Of a stretch of DNA of 35,129 nucleotides, positions 1-7,089 are shown in pieces. The translations under genes and the position numbers were made by a program. The notes beneath the pieces are model-generated. The model saw nothing but the letters and a program-made list of their open reading frames with translations, was not told where the DNA came from and did not search any database. Positions within the stretch are counted from its first letter, which is position 1, and every line of letters starts with the position of its first letter. The stretch comes from an uncultured Chloroflexota bacterium. GTDB lineage: Bacteria; Chloroflexota; Chloroflexia; Thermomicrobiales; UBA6265. The stretch spans positions 1 through 35,129 of the forward strand of contig CALGSZ010000078.1 of the NCBI GenBank assembly GCA_937901745.1, given 5' to 3'.

Positions 1-1239
1 ACAACCGACCGGCGGCGAGCGCTCGATGGCGCCGACTACGTCATCACCATGGTCCAGGTCGGCGGCTACCGGCCGTGCACCGTCACGGATTTCGAGATTC
101 CCAAGCGCTACGGCCTGCGGCAGACGATCGGCGACACGGTCGGCATCGGCGGGATCATGCGCGGCCTGCGCACGATCCCGGTGCTGCTCGACATCGCCCG
201 CGACATGGAGCAGTGCTGCCCGGACGCGCTGCTTCTCAACTACACGAACCCGATGGCGATGGTGACCTGGGCGCTACGGCGAGCCAGCTCGATCGCGACC
301 GTCGGGCTCTGCCACAGCGTGCAGGGCACGATCCGGGAGATCGCGTGGTCACTCGATCTGCCGCCCGAGGAGATCGACTACCTCTGCGCCGGGATCAATC
401 ACCTCGCCTTCTACTTGAAGCTGGAGCATCGGGGCGAGGACATCTACCCGCGGCTACGCGCGATGGCGGACGAGGGCACGTATCCGGCGCACGAGCGCGT
501 CCGGTTCTCAACGCTGCGGGCCTTCCGATACTTCGTCACCGAGTCGAGCGAGCACTTCGCCGAGTTCGTGCCCTGGTTCATCAAGAGCTGGCGACCGGAC
601 CTGATCGAGCGGTACAACGTCGCACTCGACGAATACCCGCTTCGCTGCGAGGACCAGATTGCCGAGTGGGAGGAGATGCGCGCCGCGCTCCTGTCCGACG
701 ATCCGGAGGCGCTCTCCCGCTACGAGGAGAGTCGGAAGGAAGCGCTCGCCGGCAATTGGGAGCGGCGCCTGGCCGTCACGGCGCGCGAGAATCCCGCGCT
801 CGCCGAGTCCTGGCGGAAGAAGCTCGTTGCCGAGCGCACCCAGCGCCTCGGCGGCCACTCCGGGGAATACGCGACCGAGATCATTCACAGCATCGAGACC
901 GGCACGCCGCGAGTCTTCTACGGCAACGTCCGCAACGACGGCTTGATCACGAACCTCCCGCCCGACTGCTGCGTCGAGGTTCCGTGCTTGGTCGATCGTA
1001 ACGGCGTGCAGCCGACGCGGGTCGGTGCTCTGCCGCCGCAGTTGGCCGCGCTGATGCAGACGAATATCAACGTCCAGTCGCTGACGGTGGAAGCGGCGCT
1101 GACGGGCAAGCGCGAGTACGTCTACCAAGCGGCGATGCTCGATCCGCACACCGCCGCCGAGCTCGACCTCGATCAGATCCGCTCGTTGGTGGACGATCTC
1201 ATCGCCGCGCACGGAGAGTGGCTGCCACCGCTCACCTAG
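1..1239 (+). CDS. GH4 family alpha-galactosidase/alpha-glucosidase-type glycosidase, 5' truncated
   Basis: The frame is open from base 1, so the N-terminal NAD-binding region lies outside the window; the first visible ATG at 49 is internal, because upstream codons read ADYVIT, the usual run into the family's MVQVGGY strand. GH4 enzymes hydrolyse glycosides by an NAD+- and Mn2+-dependent oxidation-elimination mechanism in the cytoplasm. Visible signatures are NYTNPMAM, GLCHSVQGT (Cys at window codon 104) and CAGINHLAFY (His at codon 134); the Cys and His are the family's metal ligands. The 412 visible codons cover most of a typical 430-480 residue protein. The CHSVQGT and GINH wording is closest to MelA-type alpha-galactosidases, but alpha-glucosidase or alpha-glucuronidase specificity cannot be excluded. 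It ends convergently with the recombinase-like gene. Confidence 0.88.
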   Translation, partial: TTDRRRALDGADYVITMVQVGGYRPCTVTDFEIPKRYGLRQTIGDTVGIGGIMRGLRTIPVLLDIARDMEQCCPDALLLNYTNPMAMVTWALRRASSIATVGLCHSVQGTIREIAWSLDLPPEEIDYLCAGINHLAFYLKLEHRGEDIYPRLRAMADEGTYPAHERVRFSTLRAFRYFVTESSEHFAEFVPWFIKSWRPDLIERYNVALDEYPLRCEDQIAEWEEMRAALLSDDPEALSRYEESRKEALAGNWERRLAVTARENPALAESWRKKLVAERTQRLGGHSGEYATEIIHSIETGTPRVFYGNVRNDGLITNLPPDCCVEVPCLVDRNGVQPTRVGALPPQLAALMQTNINVQSLTVEAALTGKREYVYQAAMLDPHTAAELDLDQIRSLVDDLIAAHGEWLPPLT

Positions 1240-1281
1240 GCGGGAACCCCTAGCGCGGCTTGACAGACCTCATTTCGGCAT

Positions 1282-1324
1282 CCGGCGCGGTGGGGCACGT
1301 GACGCGGCTGCTCGGCCGCGCCGG
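1282..1324. terminator. Inverted repeat between convergent genes, possible bidirectional terminator
   Basis: Perfect 9-bp arms CCGGCGCGG (1282-1290) and CCGCGCCGG (1316-1324) enclose a 25-base loop in the 91-base gap between two convergent stops. There is no T-tract on either side, so a Rho-independent role is only inferred from position. Confidence 0.4.
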
Positions 1325-1330
1325 AGCGCA

Positions 1331-2404
1331 TTAGAGGGGCGGCTCGGCCAGCTTGATGTACCGGCGGACGCTGGCGCGGTTGCGTGGGTCGTCGGCCAAA
1401 CCGAGCAGCGCCAGGAGCTGCTCTTCGTCAGCGCCGTCCTTGGCTCGCTCGACGGCGAACGTGTGGCGCAGCGTGCTCGGGGTCACCTCTTTGGTAATGC
1501 CGGCGGCGCGACGGACCCGCTCGACCATCCCGTTGACCGCCTGGAACCCGTAAGGAAAGAGTCGGTCCACCGGCGAGGCGACTTCGAGGTACTCACGGTA
1601 GATCGCGGCAAATTCGGCGTCCGCGGCGAGTTTCCGCTCTTTGCCGCGCTTCGTGACGTCCTCATAGAAGACGTAGACGACCGGCCGCTCCGGGTCTTCG
1701 AGGTCGATGTGATCGCGGCGCAGCGCCAGTAGCTCGCCGCGCGAGAGCCCGAGCCGCATCATGAGCCAGATTGCCGGCAGCGACCACGGCTCGTCCTCGG
1801 CGGCGGCGCGCAGCAAGCGCTCTTGCTCCTCGGCGAAGAGGGGAACCGGCGAGCGCAATTGAATCGCGTGCGGGTAGAAGCCCTCCGTCGGGTCGTCGGT
1901 TAGGACACGCGCGTCTTCGATCAGGTAGCGGAAGAAGCGGCGCACCGAGGTCAGGCGCCGCTTCCGCGTCGTGCGGGTGTTGGCGCGTCCGAGGAAATCG
2001 GCGATGTCCGAGCGGGTAATGCGGTTGATCGGTTTCGGCCCCGTCCGCTCTTGGAGTTTCACCAGGTCGTAGCAATAGGACTCGATCGTGTTCTGGGGCC
2101 GCCTCGCCTGCTCCAGCTCGCGCCGGTACCAAGCGCGCGCCAACTCCAGGCTGCTGTCGGGTTCCAGCGGAGGCAGGCCGCCCAACAGCGGCGTCAGTGT
2201 GCCGGCCGGGCCAGGCGCGAAGAGCGGCAGCTGATCCGGAACCGACTCCGCGGCCTTCCGCTCCAGCTCCAGCAGTCGCGGGTCGTCCGTGTACGGCTGC
2301 TCGCGCTCTTCGGCGGTGATTGGCTTCGCCCGCCGGCGTGGCCGTCGCCGCTGCGCCGGCGCCAACAGACGCTCGTCGAGTACTGGCTGTTCGGGACGCT
2401 GCAT
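1331..2404 (-). CDS. Tyrosine recombinase/integrase-like protein with degenerate catalytic set
   Basis: The start at 2404 is chosen because GGGGAGGAAG lies 7-8 bases upstream and a good promoter ends just before it; a longer frame to 2611 would overlap the cupin gene. The 357-residue protein begins with a basic, Pro/Arg-rich tail. A SAM-like core-binding domain follows (about residues 95-185, NTIESYCYDLVKLQERTG to RRFFRYLIEDARVL), then a XerC/D-like catalytic domain to the end. Compared with XerD, Arg I (GLRVSEL) reads GLSRGEL, so Ser sits at that place with Arg one residue on. The HxxR box reads STLRH, so His is Ser, and the LGH position reads LGL. The Lys hairpin (TKRGKERKL), Arg II and a C-terminal Tyr (RRYIKL) remain. 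It may be a diverged recombinase or a non-catalytic DNA-binding relative. No att site or tRNA is adjacent. Confidence 0.8.
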   Translation of the reverse strand: MQRPEQPVLDERLLAPAQRRRPRRRAKPITAEEREQPYTDDPRLLELERKAAESVPDQLPLFAPGPAGTLTPLLGGLPPLEPDSSLELARAWYRRELEQARRPQNTIESYCYDLVKLQERTGPKPINRITRSDIADFLGRANTRTTRKRRLTSVRRFFRYLIEDARVLTDDPTEGFYPHAIQLRSPVPLFAEEQERLLRAAAEDEPWSLPAIWLMMRLGLSRGELLALRRDHIDLEDPERPVVYVFYEDVTKRGKERKLAADAEFAAIYREYLEVASPVDRLFPYGFQAVNGMVERVRRAAGITKEVTPSTLRHTFAVERAKDGADEEQLLALLGLADDPRNRASVRRYIKLAEPPL

Positions 2405-2423
2405 CGCCGCTTCCTCCCCGCTC

Positions 2424-2452
2424 AGCGTAGGAGCGAGGGTACCGTATGTCAA
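2424..2452 (-). promoter_or_regulatory. Sigma-70 promoter of the recombinase-like gene
   Basis: On the minus strand TTGACA (2452-2447) and TACGCT (2429-2424) are 17 bases apart, which puts the transcript start near 2417, about 13 bases before the ATG at 2404. Confidence 0.6.
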
Positions 2453-2497
2453 GCGCGCCTCGGCCAGCCTCAAGGACGGCTGATCCGCTCCGCTGGT

Positions 2498-2506
2498 TGG
2501 TACACT
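2498..2506 (+). promoter_or_regulatory. Extended -10 promoter for the cupin gene
   Basis: TGGTACACT matches the TGnTATAAT extended -10 pattern and lies 74 bases before the cupin ATG. No clear -35 is seen. The same TGnTACACT form appears before the gene at 14161. Confidence 0.4.
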
Positions 2507-2579
2507 CGCGCCAGAATCGGTGAATTGACCGGTGCTGATCGGGCCGCCCCGTCGGCGGCCGCTTGGAGGATCAGGAACC

Positions 2580-2957
2580 ATGTCGAACGATGCTCCACAG
2601 GCCACGACCACCGGACGGGCCCCATTTGCTCCGATTTGGACCAGCCGTGAGGCGCTTCCCAGCTTCTCCGTTTACCCAGGCATCACGATGTGGTCGGTCA
2701 CCGGCGACAAGATCATGCTCCTCTTCGTCCGTCTCGAGCCCGGCGCGGTCGTGCCGGTGCATCACCACCCTAATGAGCAGGCAGGGACGGTGCTAGAGGG
2801 CGTCCTTCGCCTGACCATCGGCGAGGAGACGCGGGATCTCCGGCCTGGCGACGCCTATGTCATCCCTCCGAACGTTCCGCACACCGCGACGACCGATGAA
2901 AACGGCTGTCTCGTGATCGACATCTTCTCCCCACCCCGTGAGGACTACCGGCGCTGA
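2580..2957 (+). CDS. Single-domain cupin protein
   Basis: 125 residues. The start at 2580 has GGAGGA nine bases upstream. A single beta-barrel cupin_2 domain fills residues about 35-118. Motif 1 is PVHHHPNEQAGTVLEG, with the metal-binding HxH, Glu and Gly. Motif 2 is GDAYVIPPNVPHTATTDEN, with the last His ligand. All four usual metal ligands are present, so it should bind a divalent metal. Small cupins of this type include dioxygenases, isomerases and sensors, and nothing here decides the substrate. No signal peptide is visible, so it should be cytoplasmic. It is divergent from the recombinase-like gene. Confidence 0.85.
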   Translation: MSNDAPQATTTGRAPFAPIWTSREALPSFSVYPGITMWSVTGDKIMLLFVRLEPGAVVPVHHHPNEQAGTVLEGVLRLTIGEETRDLRPGDAYVIPPNVPHTATTDENGCLVIDIFSPPREDYRR

Positions 2958-2983
2958 CAACGCCGCGCGCCCGCTCCGCGTGG

Positions 2984-3041
2984 GCACAGTGCTTGCACCG
3001 GCTGGAAGGTGAGGGCACGTGCCCTCCTTGGCGCACTGTGC
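2984..3041. repeat. Nested palindromes between the cupin and the 72-residue gene
   Basis: GCACAGTGC (2984-2992) and GCACTGTGC (3033-3041) form a 9-bp inverted repeat. Between them sits GAGGGCACGTGCCCTC (3011-3026), a perfect 16-bp palindrome extended by AAGG/CTT with one bulged base. It could be a terminator for the cupin gene (no T-tract) or an operator for the small gene that starts 20 bases later. Confidence 0.5.
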
Positions 3042-3061
3042 ACTCGCGGAGGCAGGGCACG

Positions 3062-3280
3062 ATGGGACTACGCGAAATTTGGTCGAGAATCATTGGTCTG
3101 CGCGACTGGGAGCTCGAGCGGAAGTATCTGCATAACACGGAAGAGGATGAGACTCCCCCACCGGGCGTCGTGCCCGGCGTCTCCCTAGACACTGGCGAGG
3201 GCCGGCGGCCGGCACAGCGGATCGCGGATCCGGGATCCCCTCAATACGACGAGTGGGAAGGGATCGATCCAGGTCACTGA
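3062..3280 (+). CDS. Small acidic hypothetical protein (72 aa)
   Basis: The start at 3062 has GGAGGCAGGG about six bases upstream and excludes an N-terminal extension that would run through the palindromes. The protein is soluble, with a basic/hydrophobic N-terminal helix (MGLREIWSRIIGLRDWELERK). A Pro-rich acidic stretch (EEDETPPPG) and a polar, probably disordered tail rich in Gly, Asp and Pro follow. There is no Cys, membrane segment or recognisable domain. Support for coding is the ribosome binding site and clean spacing between neighbours. I do not recognise a family. Confidence 0.5.
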   Translation: MGLREIWSRIIGLRDWELERKYLHNTEEDETPPPGVVPGVSLDTGEGRRPAQRIADPGSPQYDEWEGIDPGH

Positions 3281-3306
3281 CGCGACCTTCGGACTCGGCG
3301 CTGGAG

Positions 3307-3345
3307 ACCCGGCATGCTCGGAAGTAACGAGCATCACTGCCGGGT
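3307..3345. terminator. Stem-loop after the small gene
   Basis: ACCCGGCATGCTCG (3307-3320) pairs with CGAGCAT (3328-3334) and GCCGGGT (3339-3345), with a four-base bulge and seven-base loop. It lies 26 bases after the small gene's stop and just before the next promoter. No T-run follows, so a factor-dependent terminator or operator is also possible. Confidence 0.45.
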
Positions 3346-3370
3346 GATATCTGCTGCACGTCATCACCTA

Positions 3371-3399
3371 TTGACGATGAACAGTTATGCCGATATACT
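3371..3399 (+). promoter_or_regulatory. Sigma-70 promoter of the ArsR-type gene, with overlapping inverted repeat
   Basis: TTGACG (3371-3376) and TATACT (3394-3399) are separated by 17 bases, predicting a start near 3406. CGTCA (3359-3363) and TGACG (3372-3376) form a short inverted repeat over the -35, a plausible autoregulatory operator. Confidence 0.65.
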
Positions 3400-3445
3400 G
3401 ATGCCTGCATTGAACGAATGCGCATGGCGTGTTTCAGGGCTTGCG

Positions 3446-4576
3446 ATGGGTGAGCTAGCAGTCGGGCGGCCGGCCCTCCAACTGAATGCGCGAGTATCGC
3501 TCCCGCTCGATCTCGTCTCTGTAACGTCGTTGCTGTATCGGGCGGTACCTGGGAGCGGGCTGGATCGCTGGCTCATCGCGGCGCGACGCGGGCTTTCTGA
3601 GGCGCTGCGCGCGGAACTTGATCTCCTTAACGGCTTTTCCGGGCGCTGGCTGTATTACCTGGAAGAGCCTATCATGCGCTTCGAGCCGCTGCGGCCGGAT
3701 CGGTTGGACGCCAGCTTCGACGATCTCATGGCGTTCCTGGAGCGTCTGCCTGCCGATCACTACCGCTCGATGGTCGCGCGCGCGCTCGCCCGCGTTCATG
3801 ACGATCTCAACACGGGCATGACGGCTCCGTCCTTCGGGGACGTGGAGGGTTGGCGAGCCTATCTCGAGCCGGCGCTGACGACGGCGACCGCCGACGATGT
3901 GTTGACGCTGCTCGCCGATCCGGCACAGCTGAAGGCGCGGACAATCGGCCTGTTCCGCGGCATCTGGGACGAGGTGTACGCTCAGGAGTACGCCGAGCGG
4001 CTCCCGGTGCTGCGCGAGGCGGCGGCGCTTGCGGCTTCCTCTGCCGTCGGTGGGTTCGGCCCGACCTTCAGCGAGCTGACTGGCAACCGTCTGCCCTCGT
4101 CCCTGGTCGCGGGCCTGAACGACGTCGAAAGCGTCACGTTCTGCCCGTCCTATCACCTTGGAACATTCATCAGCTACGTTCTCTATCCGCCCGATCTCGT
4201 GGTGTTCTTCGGCGCGCCGGAGTTCCTCGCTCGCATCCGCCCGTCGGCGCTGCCGAACGGCGCGTCGGCAACCGCGACGCCCGCGCACCGCGAGCAAGGG
4301 TTGGCGACTGAGGATTTGCTCGAGGCGCTGCGTGCGCTCGGCGATCCGAACCGGCTCCGCGTGATCGATCTCCTCTCTCGTGGCGAGCTTTATGCACAGG
4401 AGATCGTGGGCCGGCTTGGCATCGCGCAATCCGCTGTTTCCCGGCACCTGTCGTTGCTTGAGCGGGCTGGACTTATCAAAGTTCGGCCTCACGGCGGAAA
4501 GCGCTATTACGCGGTCGATTGCGAGCGGCTGGAGGCGGTTGCCGCCGCCATCCGGTGCCGAGGCCGGCAAGGGTGA
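3446..4576 (+). CDS. ArsR-type HTH transcriptional regulator with large N-terminal domain (DUF5937-like)
   Basis: The start at 3446 is preferred because the promoter at 3371-3399 lies inside any longer frame; CAGGG seven bases upstream is a weak ribosome site. The protein has 376 residues. Residues about 1-285 are an alpha-rich domain without a recognised motif, and 293-372 are a winged HTH of the ArsR/SmtB type (LRALGDPNRLRVIDLL, then AQSAVSRHLSLLERAGLIKV with RPHGGKRYYAV as wing). The ELCV metal box of classical ArsR proteins is absent, since LLSRGELYAQEI replaces it, so metal sensing by alpha-3 is unlikely. ArsR proteins with a long N-terminal domain are common in Actinobacteria and Chloroflexota, and their ligands are mostly unknown. 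The overlapping inverted repeat suggests self-control. Confidence 0.8.
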   Translation: MGELAVGRPALQLNARVSLPLDLVSVTSLLYRAVPGSGLDRWLIAARRGLSEALRAELDLLNGFSGRWLYYLEEPIMRFEPLRPDRLDASFDDLMAFLERLPADHYRSMVARALARVHDDLNTGMTAPSFGDVEGWRAYLEPALTTATADDVLTLLADPAQLKARTIGLFRGIWDEVYAQEYAERLPVLREAAALAASSAVGGFGPTFSELTGNRLPSSLVAGLNDVESVTFCPSYHLGTFISYVLYPPDLVVFFGAPEFLARIRPSALPNGASATATPAHREQGLATEDLLEALRALGDPNRLRVIDLLSRGELYAQEIVGRLGIAQSAVSRHLSLLERAGLIKVRPHGGKRYYAVDCERLEAVAAAIRCRGRQG

Positions 4577-4601
4577 CATCGAGATGGCCGGAATCTCCCA
4601 C

Positions 4602-4629
4602 TCGACAGCCGCTGCAAATGTGATAGAAT
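4602..4629 (+). promoter_or_regulatory. Sigma-70 promoter with no coding gene downstream
   Basis: TCGACA (4602-4607) and TAGAAT (4624-4629) are 16 bases apart, each 5/6 to consensus, giving a start near 4636. The next gene is on the opposite strand and convergent, so the transcript would be non-coding. Confidence 0.5.
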
Positions 4630-4635
4630 ACTCGT

Positions 4636-5004
4636 ACGGACAGGCACGAAGATTTTCGTCGGAGCCGAACGTACGGCCGCTGAACCTTAACAAAGAAACT
4701 TACTCATTCTTGCGGCTGCCGCTTCGTCACGGCGCGCGATCTGTCTCGCGGCAGCACCGGATGCCAGCGCTCATCCGAGCGTTCGCCAATGCCCGCGCTG
4801 GCATCCGTCCCAACCTTGTTGCCCCGGGCGACGTTAGCCGGTCGCCTGGTCTATACACCCCCTTTTCTCCTCTCTCTGCGGGTCTTTCGAGATCCGCTCC
4901 ACCTTTCTTTCCTCTCCGAAGCTTGACCTCTCGATCGCGGTCAAGCTGGTAACCCTCGGCAGCGATCGAACAGTGAGGAGCGCCCGGTGCGATGCGCCGG
5001 GCGC
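4636..5004 (+). ncRNA. Candidate structured RNA in the arsR-tctA convergent gap
   Basis: The 490-base gap 4577-5066 has no supportable gene but is dense in perfect inverted repeats. They are CGTACG at 4633-4638 with 4670-4675 enclosing ACGAA/TTCGT; 4716-4722 with 4748-4754 (CTGCCGC/GCGGCAG); 4759-4770 with 4795-4806 (12 bp, GGATGCCAGCGC/GCGCTGGCATCC); 4827-4832 with 4841-4846; 4920-4928 with 4939-4947 (AGCTTGACC/GGTCAAGCT); and 4980-4987 with 4997-5004. A promoter precedes them on the plus strand. The strand and transcript are inferred. It does not resemble tmRNA, RNase P or SRP RNA. Confidence 0.4.
4980..5004. terminator. GC-rich hairpin at the end of the convergent gap
   Basis: GCGCCCGG (4980-4987) pairs with CCGGGCGC (4997-5004); AGCTGTTTAATG follows on the plus strand. 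It could end the candidate RNA from the left or the tct operon from the right. Confidence 0.45.
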
Positions 5005-5066
5005 AGCTGTTTAATGCGGGTCGCAAACCTACCTGGCTCAGAGCGGGCGCCAGCCCCAGAGGGCGC

Positions 5067-6563
5067 CTACCGACTGTCTCCCCTGCCCCGACTTCTTCTG
5101 ATCAACACCGGCACCACGATGGCAAGCGCGGCGACGATCAGAATCGCCAGCGAGATCGGACGGGTCACGAAGACGCTGTAGTCGCCCCGGCTGATCTGGA
5201 GCGCCCGCCGGAAATGGTCCTCCGCCATCGGTCCGAGCACGACGCCGACGACCGCGGGAGCCACCGGAATATCGAACCGGCGCATCAGGAATCCCACCGC
5301 GCCGATGATGTAGAGAACGACGAGATCGACCGTCGAGCGATTCAGGCTGTAGGTGCCCAGCCCAGCGAGAACGAGGATGCCGGCGTAGAGATACGGCCGG
5401 GGAATGGCCAACAGTCGAACCCACAGGCCGACCAGCGGCAGATTCAGCACGAGCAGCATCACGTTGCCGATGTACAGGCTGGCGATCAGCCCCCAGACGA
5501 GCTCGGAATTACGCTCGAAGAGGAGCGGTCCCGGCTGGAGTCCGTAGCGCTGGAACGCCGCCAGCATGATCGCGGCGGTCGCGGAAGTCGGTAGGCCGAG
5601 CGTGAGGAGGGGGACGAGGACACCCGCCGCCGACGCGTTGTTCGCCGCCTCCGGCCCGGCGACGCCTTCGATGGCGCCGTTGCCGAACTCCTCCGGGTGC
5701 TGGCTGAGCTGCTTCTCGATCGTGTAGGAGAGAAATGTCGGGATTTCCGCGCCGCCGGCCGGCAATGCGCCGATCGGGAAGCCGAGGGCCGTGCCCCGCA
5801 GCCACGCTTTCCACGACCGCCGCCACTCCTCCCGCGTCATCCAGATCGAGCCACGCACCGGGACGACCTGGTCCCGATCGTGGCGCAGGCGCGATGCGAC
5901 CCAGAACGTTTCTCCAACGGCGAAGAGGCCGACCGCGACGGTGACGACATCAATGCCGTTGAGCAGCTGCGGGATGCCGAAGGTGAAGCGGCTTTGCCCG
6001 GTCAGCGTGTCGATGCCGACGAGCCCGATGGCGAGTCCGAGGAACAGGCTGATCAGCCCGCGCACCACCGACCGGCCGAGCACCGCGGAGATCGTCGAGA
6101 ACGCGAGCACGATCAACGCGAAGTACTCCGCGGGGCCGAACTCGAGCGCGACGTCCACCATGACCGGCGACAGGAACGTGAGGCCAATCGTGGCGATCGT
6201 GCCGGCCACGAAGGAGCCGATTGCCGCGGTCGCCAAAGCAGCAGCGCCTCGTCCTTTCCGCGCCATCCGGTTGCCCTCGATCGCCGTGATGATCGAGGCG
6301 GATTCGCCGGGCGTGTTCAGGAGGATCGAAGTCGTCGAGCCGCCGTACATGCCGCCGTAATAGATGCCGGCGAACATGATGAAGGCGCTGACCGGATCGA
6401 GCGAGAATGTCACGGGCAGCAACAGGGCGACCGTCAGCGCTGGTCCGATCCCCGGCAATACTCCGACGACAGTCCCGAGCAGCACGCCGACGAACGCCCA
6501 GAGCAGGTTCTCCGGCGTCAGCGCCACCTCGAAGCCCCGCGCCAGGTCGCCAAGCGCCCCCAT
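5067..6563 (-). CDS. tctA: Tripartite tricarboxylate transporter, large permease subunit TctA
   Basis: 498 residues, matching the usual ~500 of TctA. This polytopic inner-membrane protein carries out sodium- or proton-coupled uptake of carboxylates delivered by TctC. Family-typical segments are VGVLPGIGPALTVALLLPVT near residues 28-48, AGIYYGGMYGGSTTSILLNT (about 65-85) and the second-half counterpart ALPAGGAEIPTFLSYTIEKQ. About ten to twelve hydrophobic helices are visible, and the last residues are Arg-rich (VLIRRSRGRGDSR). The ATG abuts the TAG of tctB, so translational coupling is likely. It is last in the tctC-tctB-tctA operon. The substrate is not evident; citrate, other tricarboxylates or aromatic acids are known for the family. 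Confidence 0.95.
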   Translation of the reverse strand: MGALGDLARGFEVALTPENLLWAFVGVLLGTVVGVLPGIGPALTVALLLPVTFSLDPVSAFIMFAGIYYGGMYGGSTTSILLNTPGESASIITAIEGNRMARKGRGAAALATAAIGSFVAGTIATIGLTFLSPVMVDVALEFGPAEYFALIVLAFSTISAVLGRSVVRGLISLFLGLAIGLVGIDTLTGQSRFTFGIPQLLNGIDVVTVAVGLFAVGETFWVASRLRHDRDQVVPVRGSIWMTREEWRRSWKAWLRGTALGFPIGALPAGGAEIPTFLSYTIEKQLSQHPEEFGNGAIEGVAGPEAANNASAAGVLVPLLTLGLPTSATAAIMLAAFQRYGLQPGPLLFERNSELVWGLIASLYIGNVMLLVLNLPLVGLWVRLLAIPRPYLYAGILVLAGLGTYSLNRSTVDLVVLYIIGAVGFLMRRFDIPVAPAVVGVVLGPMAEDHFRRALQISRGDYSVFVTRPISLAILIVAALAIVVPVLIRRSRGRGDSR

Positions 6564-7085
6564 CTAGCTGATCCCCTCTAGCCAGCCGGCGGGCAGGCGC
6601 AGGTCGAGTCCTTCCGTGAAGCCGATGTAGAGCACGACCGCGACCGCGAGGCCGAGCAGCGCGTCCCGTATGGGATGCCGACTCCCCATCGCGAACGCCG
6701 CGCCGGTGAAGAGGAGCGCGCTGGCGATGACGAAGCCTGCGCGCTCGATCAGGAGGAGATAGACGACGAGCGACGCTGCCAAGAGACCGACGGTGCGCCA
6801 ATCGGTTGGCAGCGTCGGATCGGCATCTTCCGACTCCTCACTCGGGCCGGTGAGATGCCCAGTGAGGACGTCGGCCGCTAGCCAAAGACCGAGGAGGATC
6901 AGGCCGGCGCCGACGATGGTTGGGACGACGCGCGGCCCGATCCGCGAGTAGGTCGGCGCGACGCGAATCTCGTTCGTCTGCCAGAGGACGAGCGCCCCGA
7001 TCGCGACGACGCCGAGAGCAAGAGCTAGTTCCGCGACGATCTCAGTTCGAGAACGCGAGCTGTCAGGTTGGTCGCCTCGCTCCAT
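6564..7085 (-). CDS. tctB: Tripartite tricarboxylate transporter, small membrane subunit TctB
   Basis: 173 residues, normal for TctB. A short charged cytoplasmic N-terminus precedes four hydrophobic helices. The first contains ELALALGVVAIGALVLW and the second PTIVGAGLILLGLWLAADVL. The third and fourth are paired after an acidic loop (EESEDADPTLPTDW) and include LLAASLVVYLLLIERAGFVI and ALLGLAVAVVLYIGF. The GPRVVPTIVG stretch after helix 1 is typical of the family. The gene sits four bases after tctC and ends exactly where tctA begins, so the three genes form one transcription unit. Confidence 0.92.
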   Translation of the reverse strand: MERGDQPDSSRSRTEIVAELALALGVVAIGALVLWQTNEIRVAPTYSRIGPRVVPTIVGAGLILLGLWLAADVLTGHLTGPSEESEDADPTLPTDWRTVGLLAASLVVYLLLIERAGFVIASALLFTGAAFAMGSRHPIRDALLGLAVAVVLYIGFTEGLDLRLPAGWLEGIS

Positions 7086-7089
7086 GGCC

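Noticed and set aside
2405..2611. N-terminal extension of the recombinase-like gene
   Set aside because: It would overlap the start of the cupin gene and contain the gene's own promoter, while the ATG at 2404 has a strong ribosome site.
3455..4693. A 412-codon minus-strand frame opposite the ArsR gene
   Set aside because: Antisense shadow; it has no ribosome site, no motif, and runs through the promoter candidate at 4602-4629.
4380..4952. Plus-strand frame overlapping the end of the ArsR gene
   Set aside because: It begins inside the HTH-coding region in another frame, has no ribosome site and crosses the hairpins of the RNA candidate.
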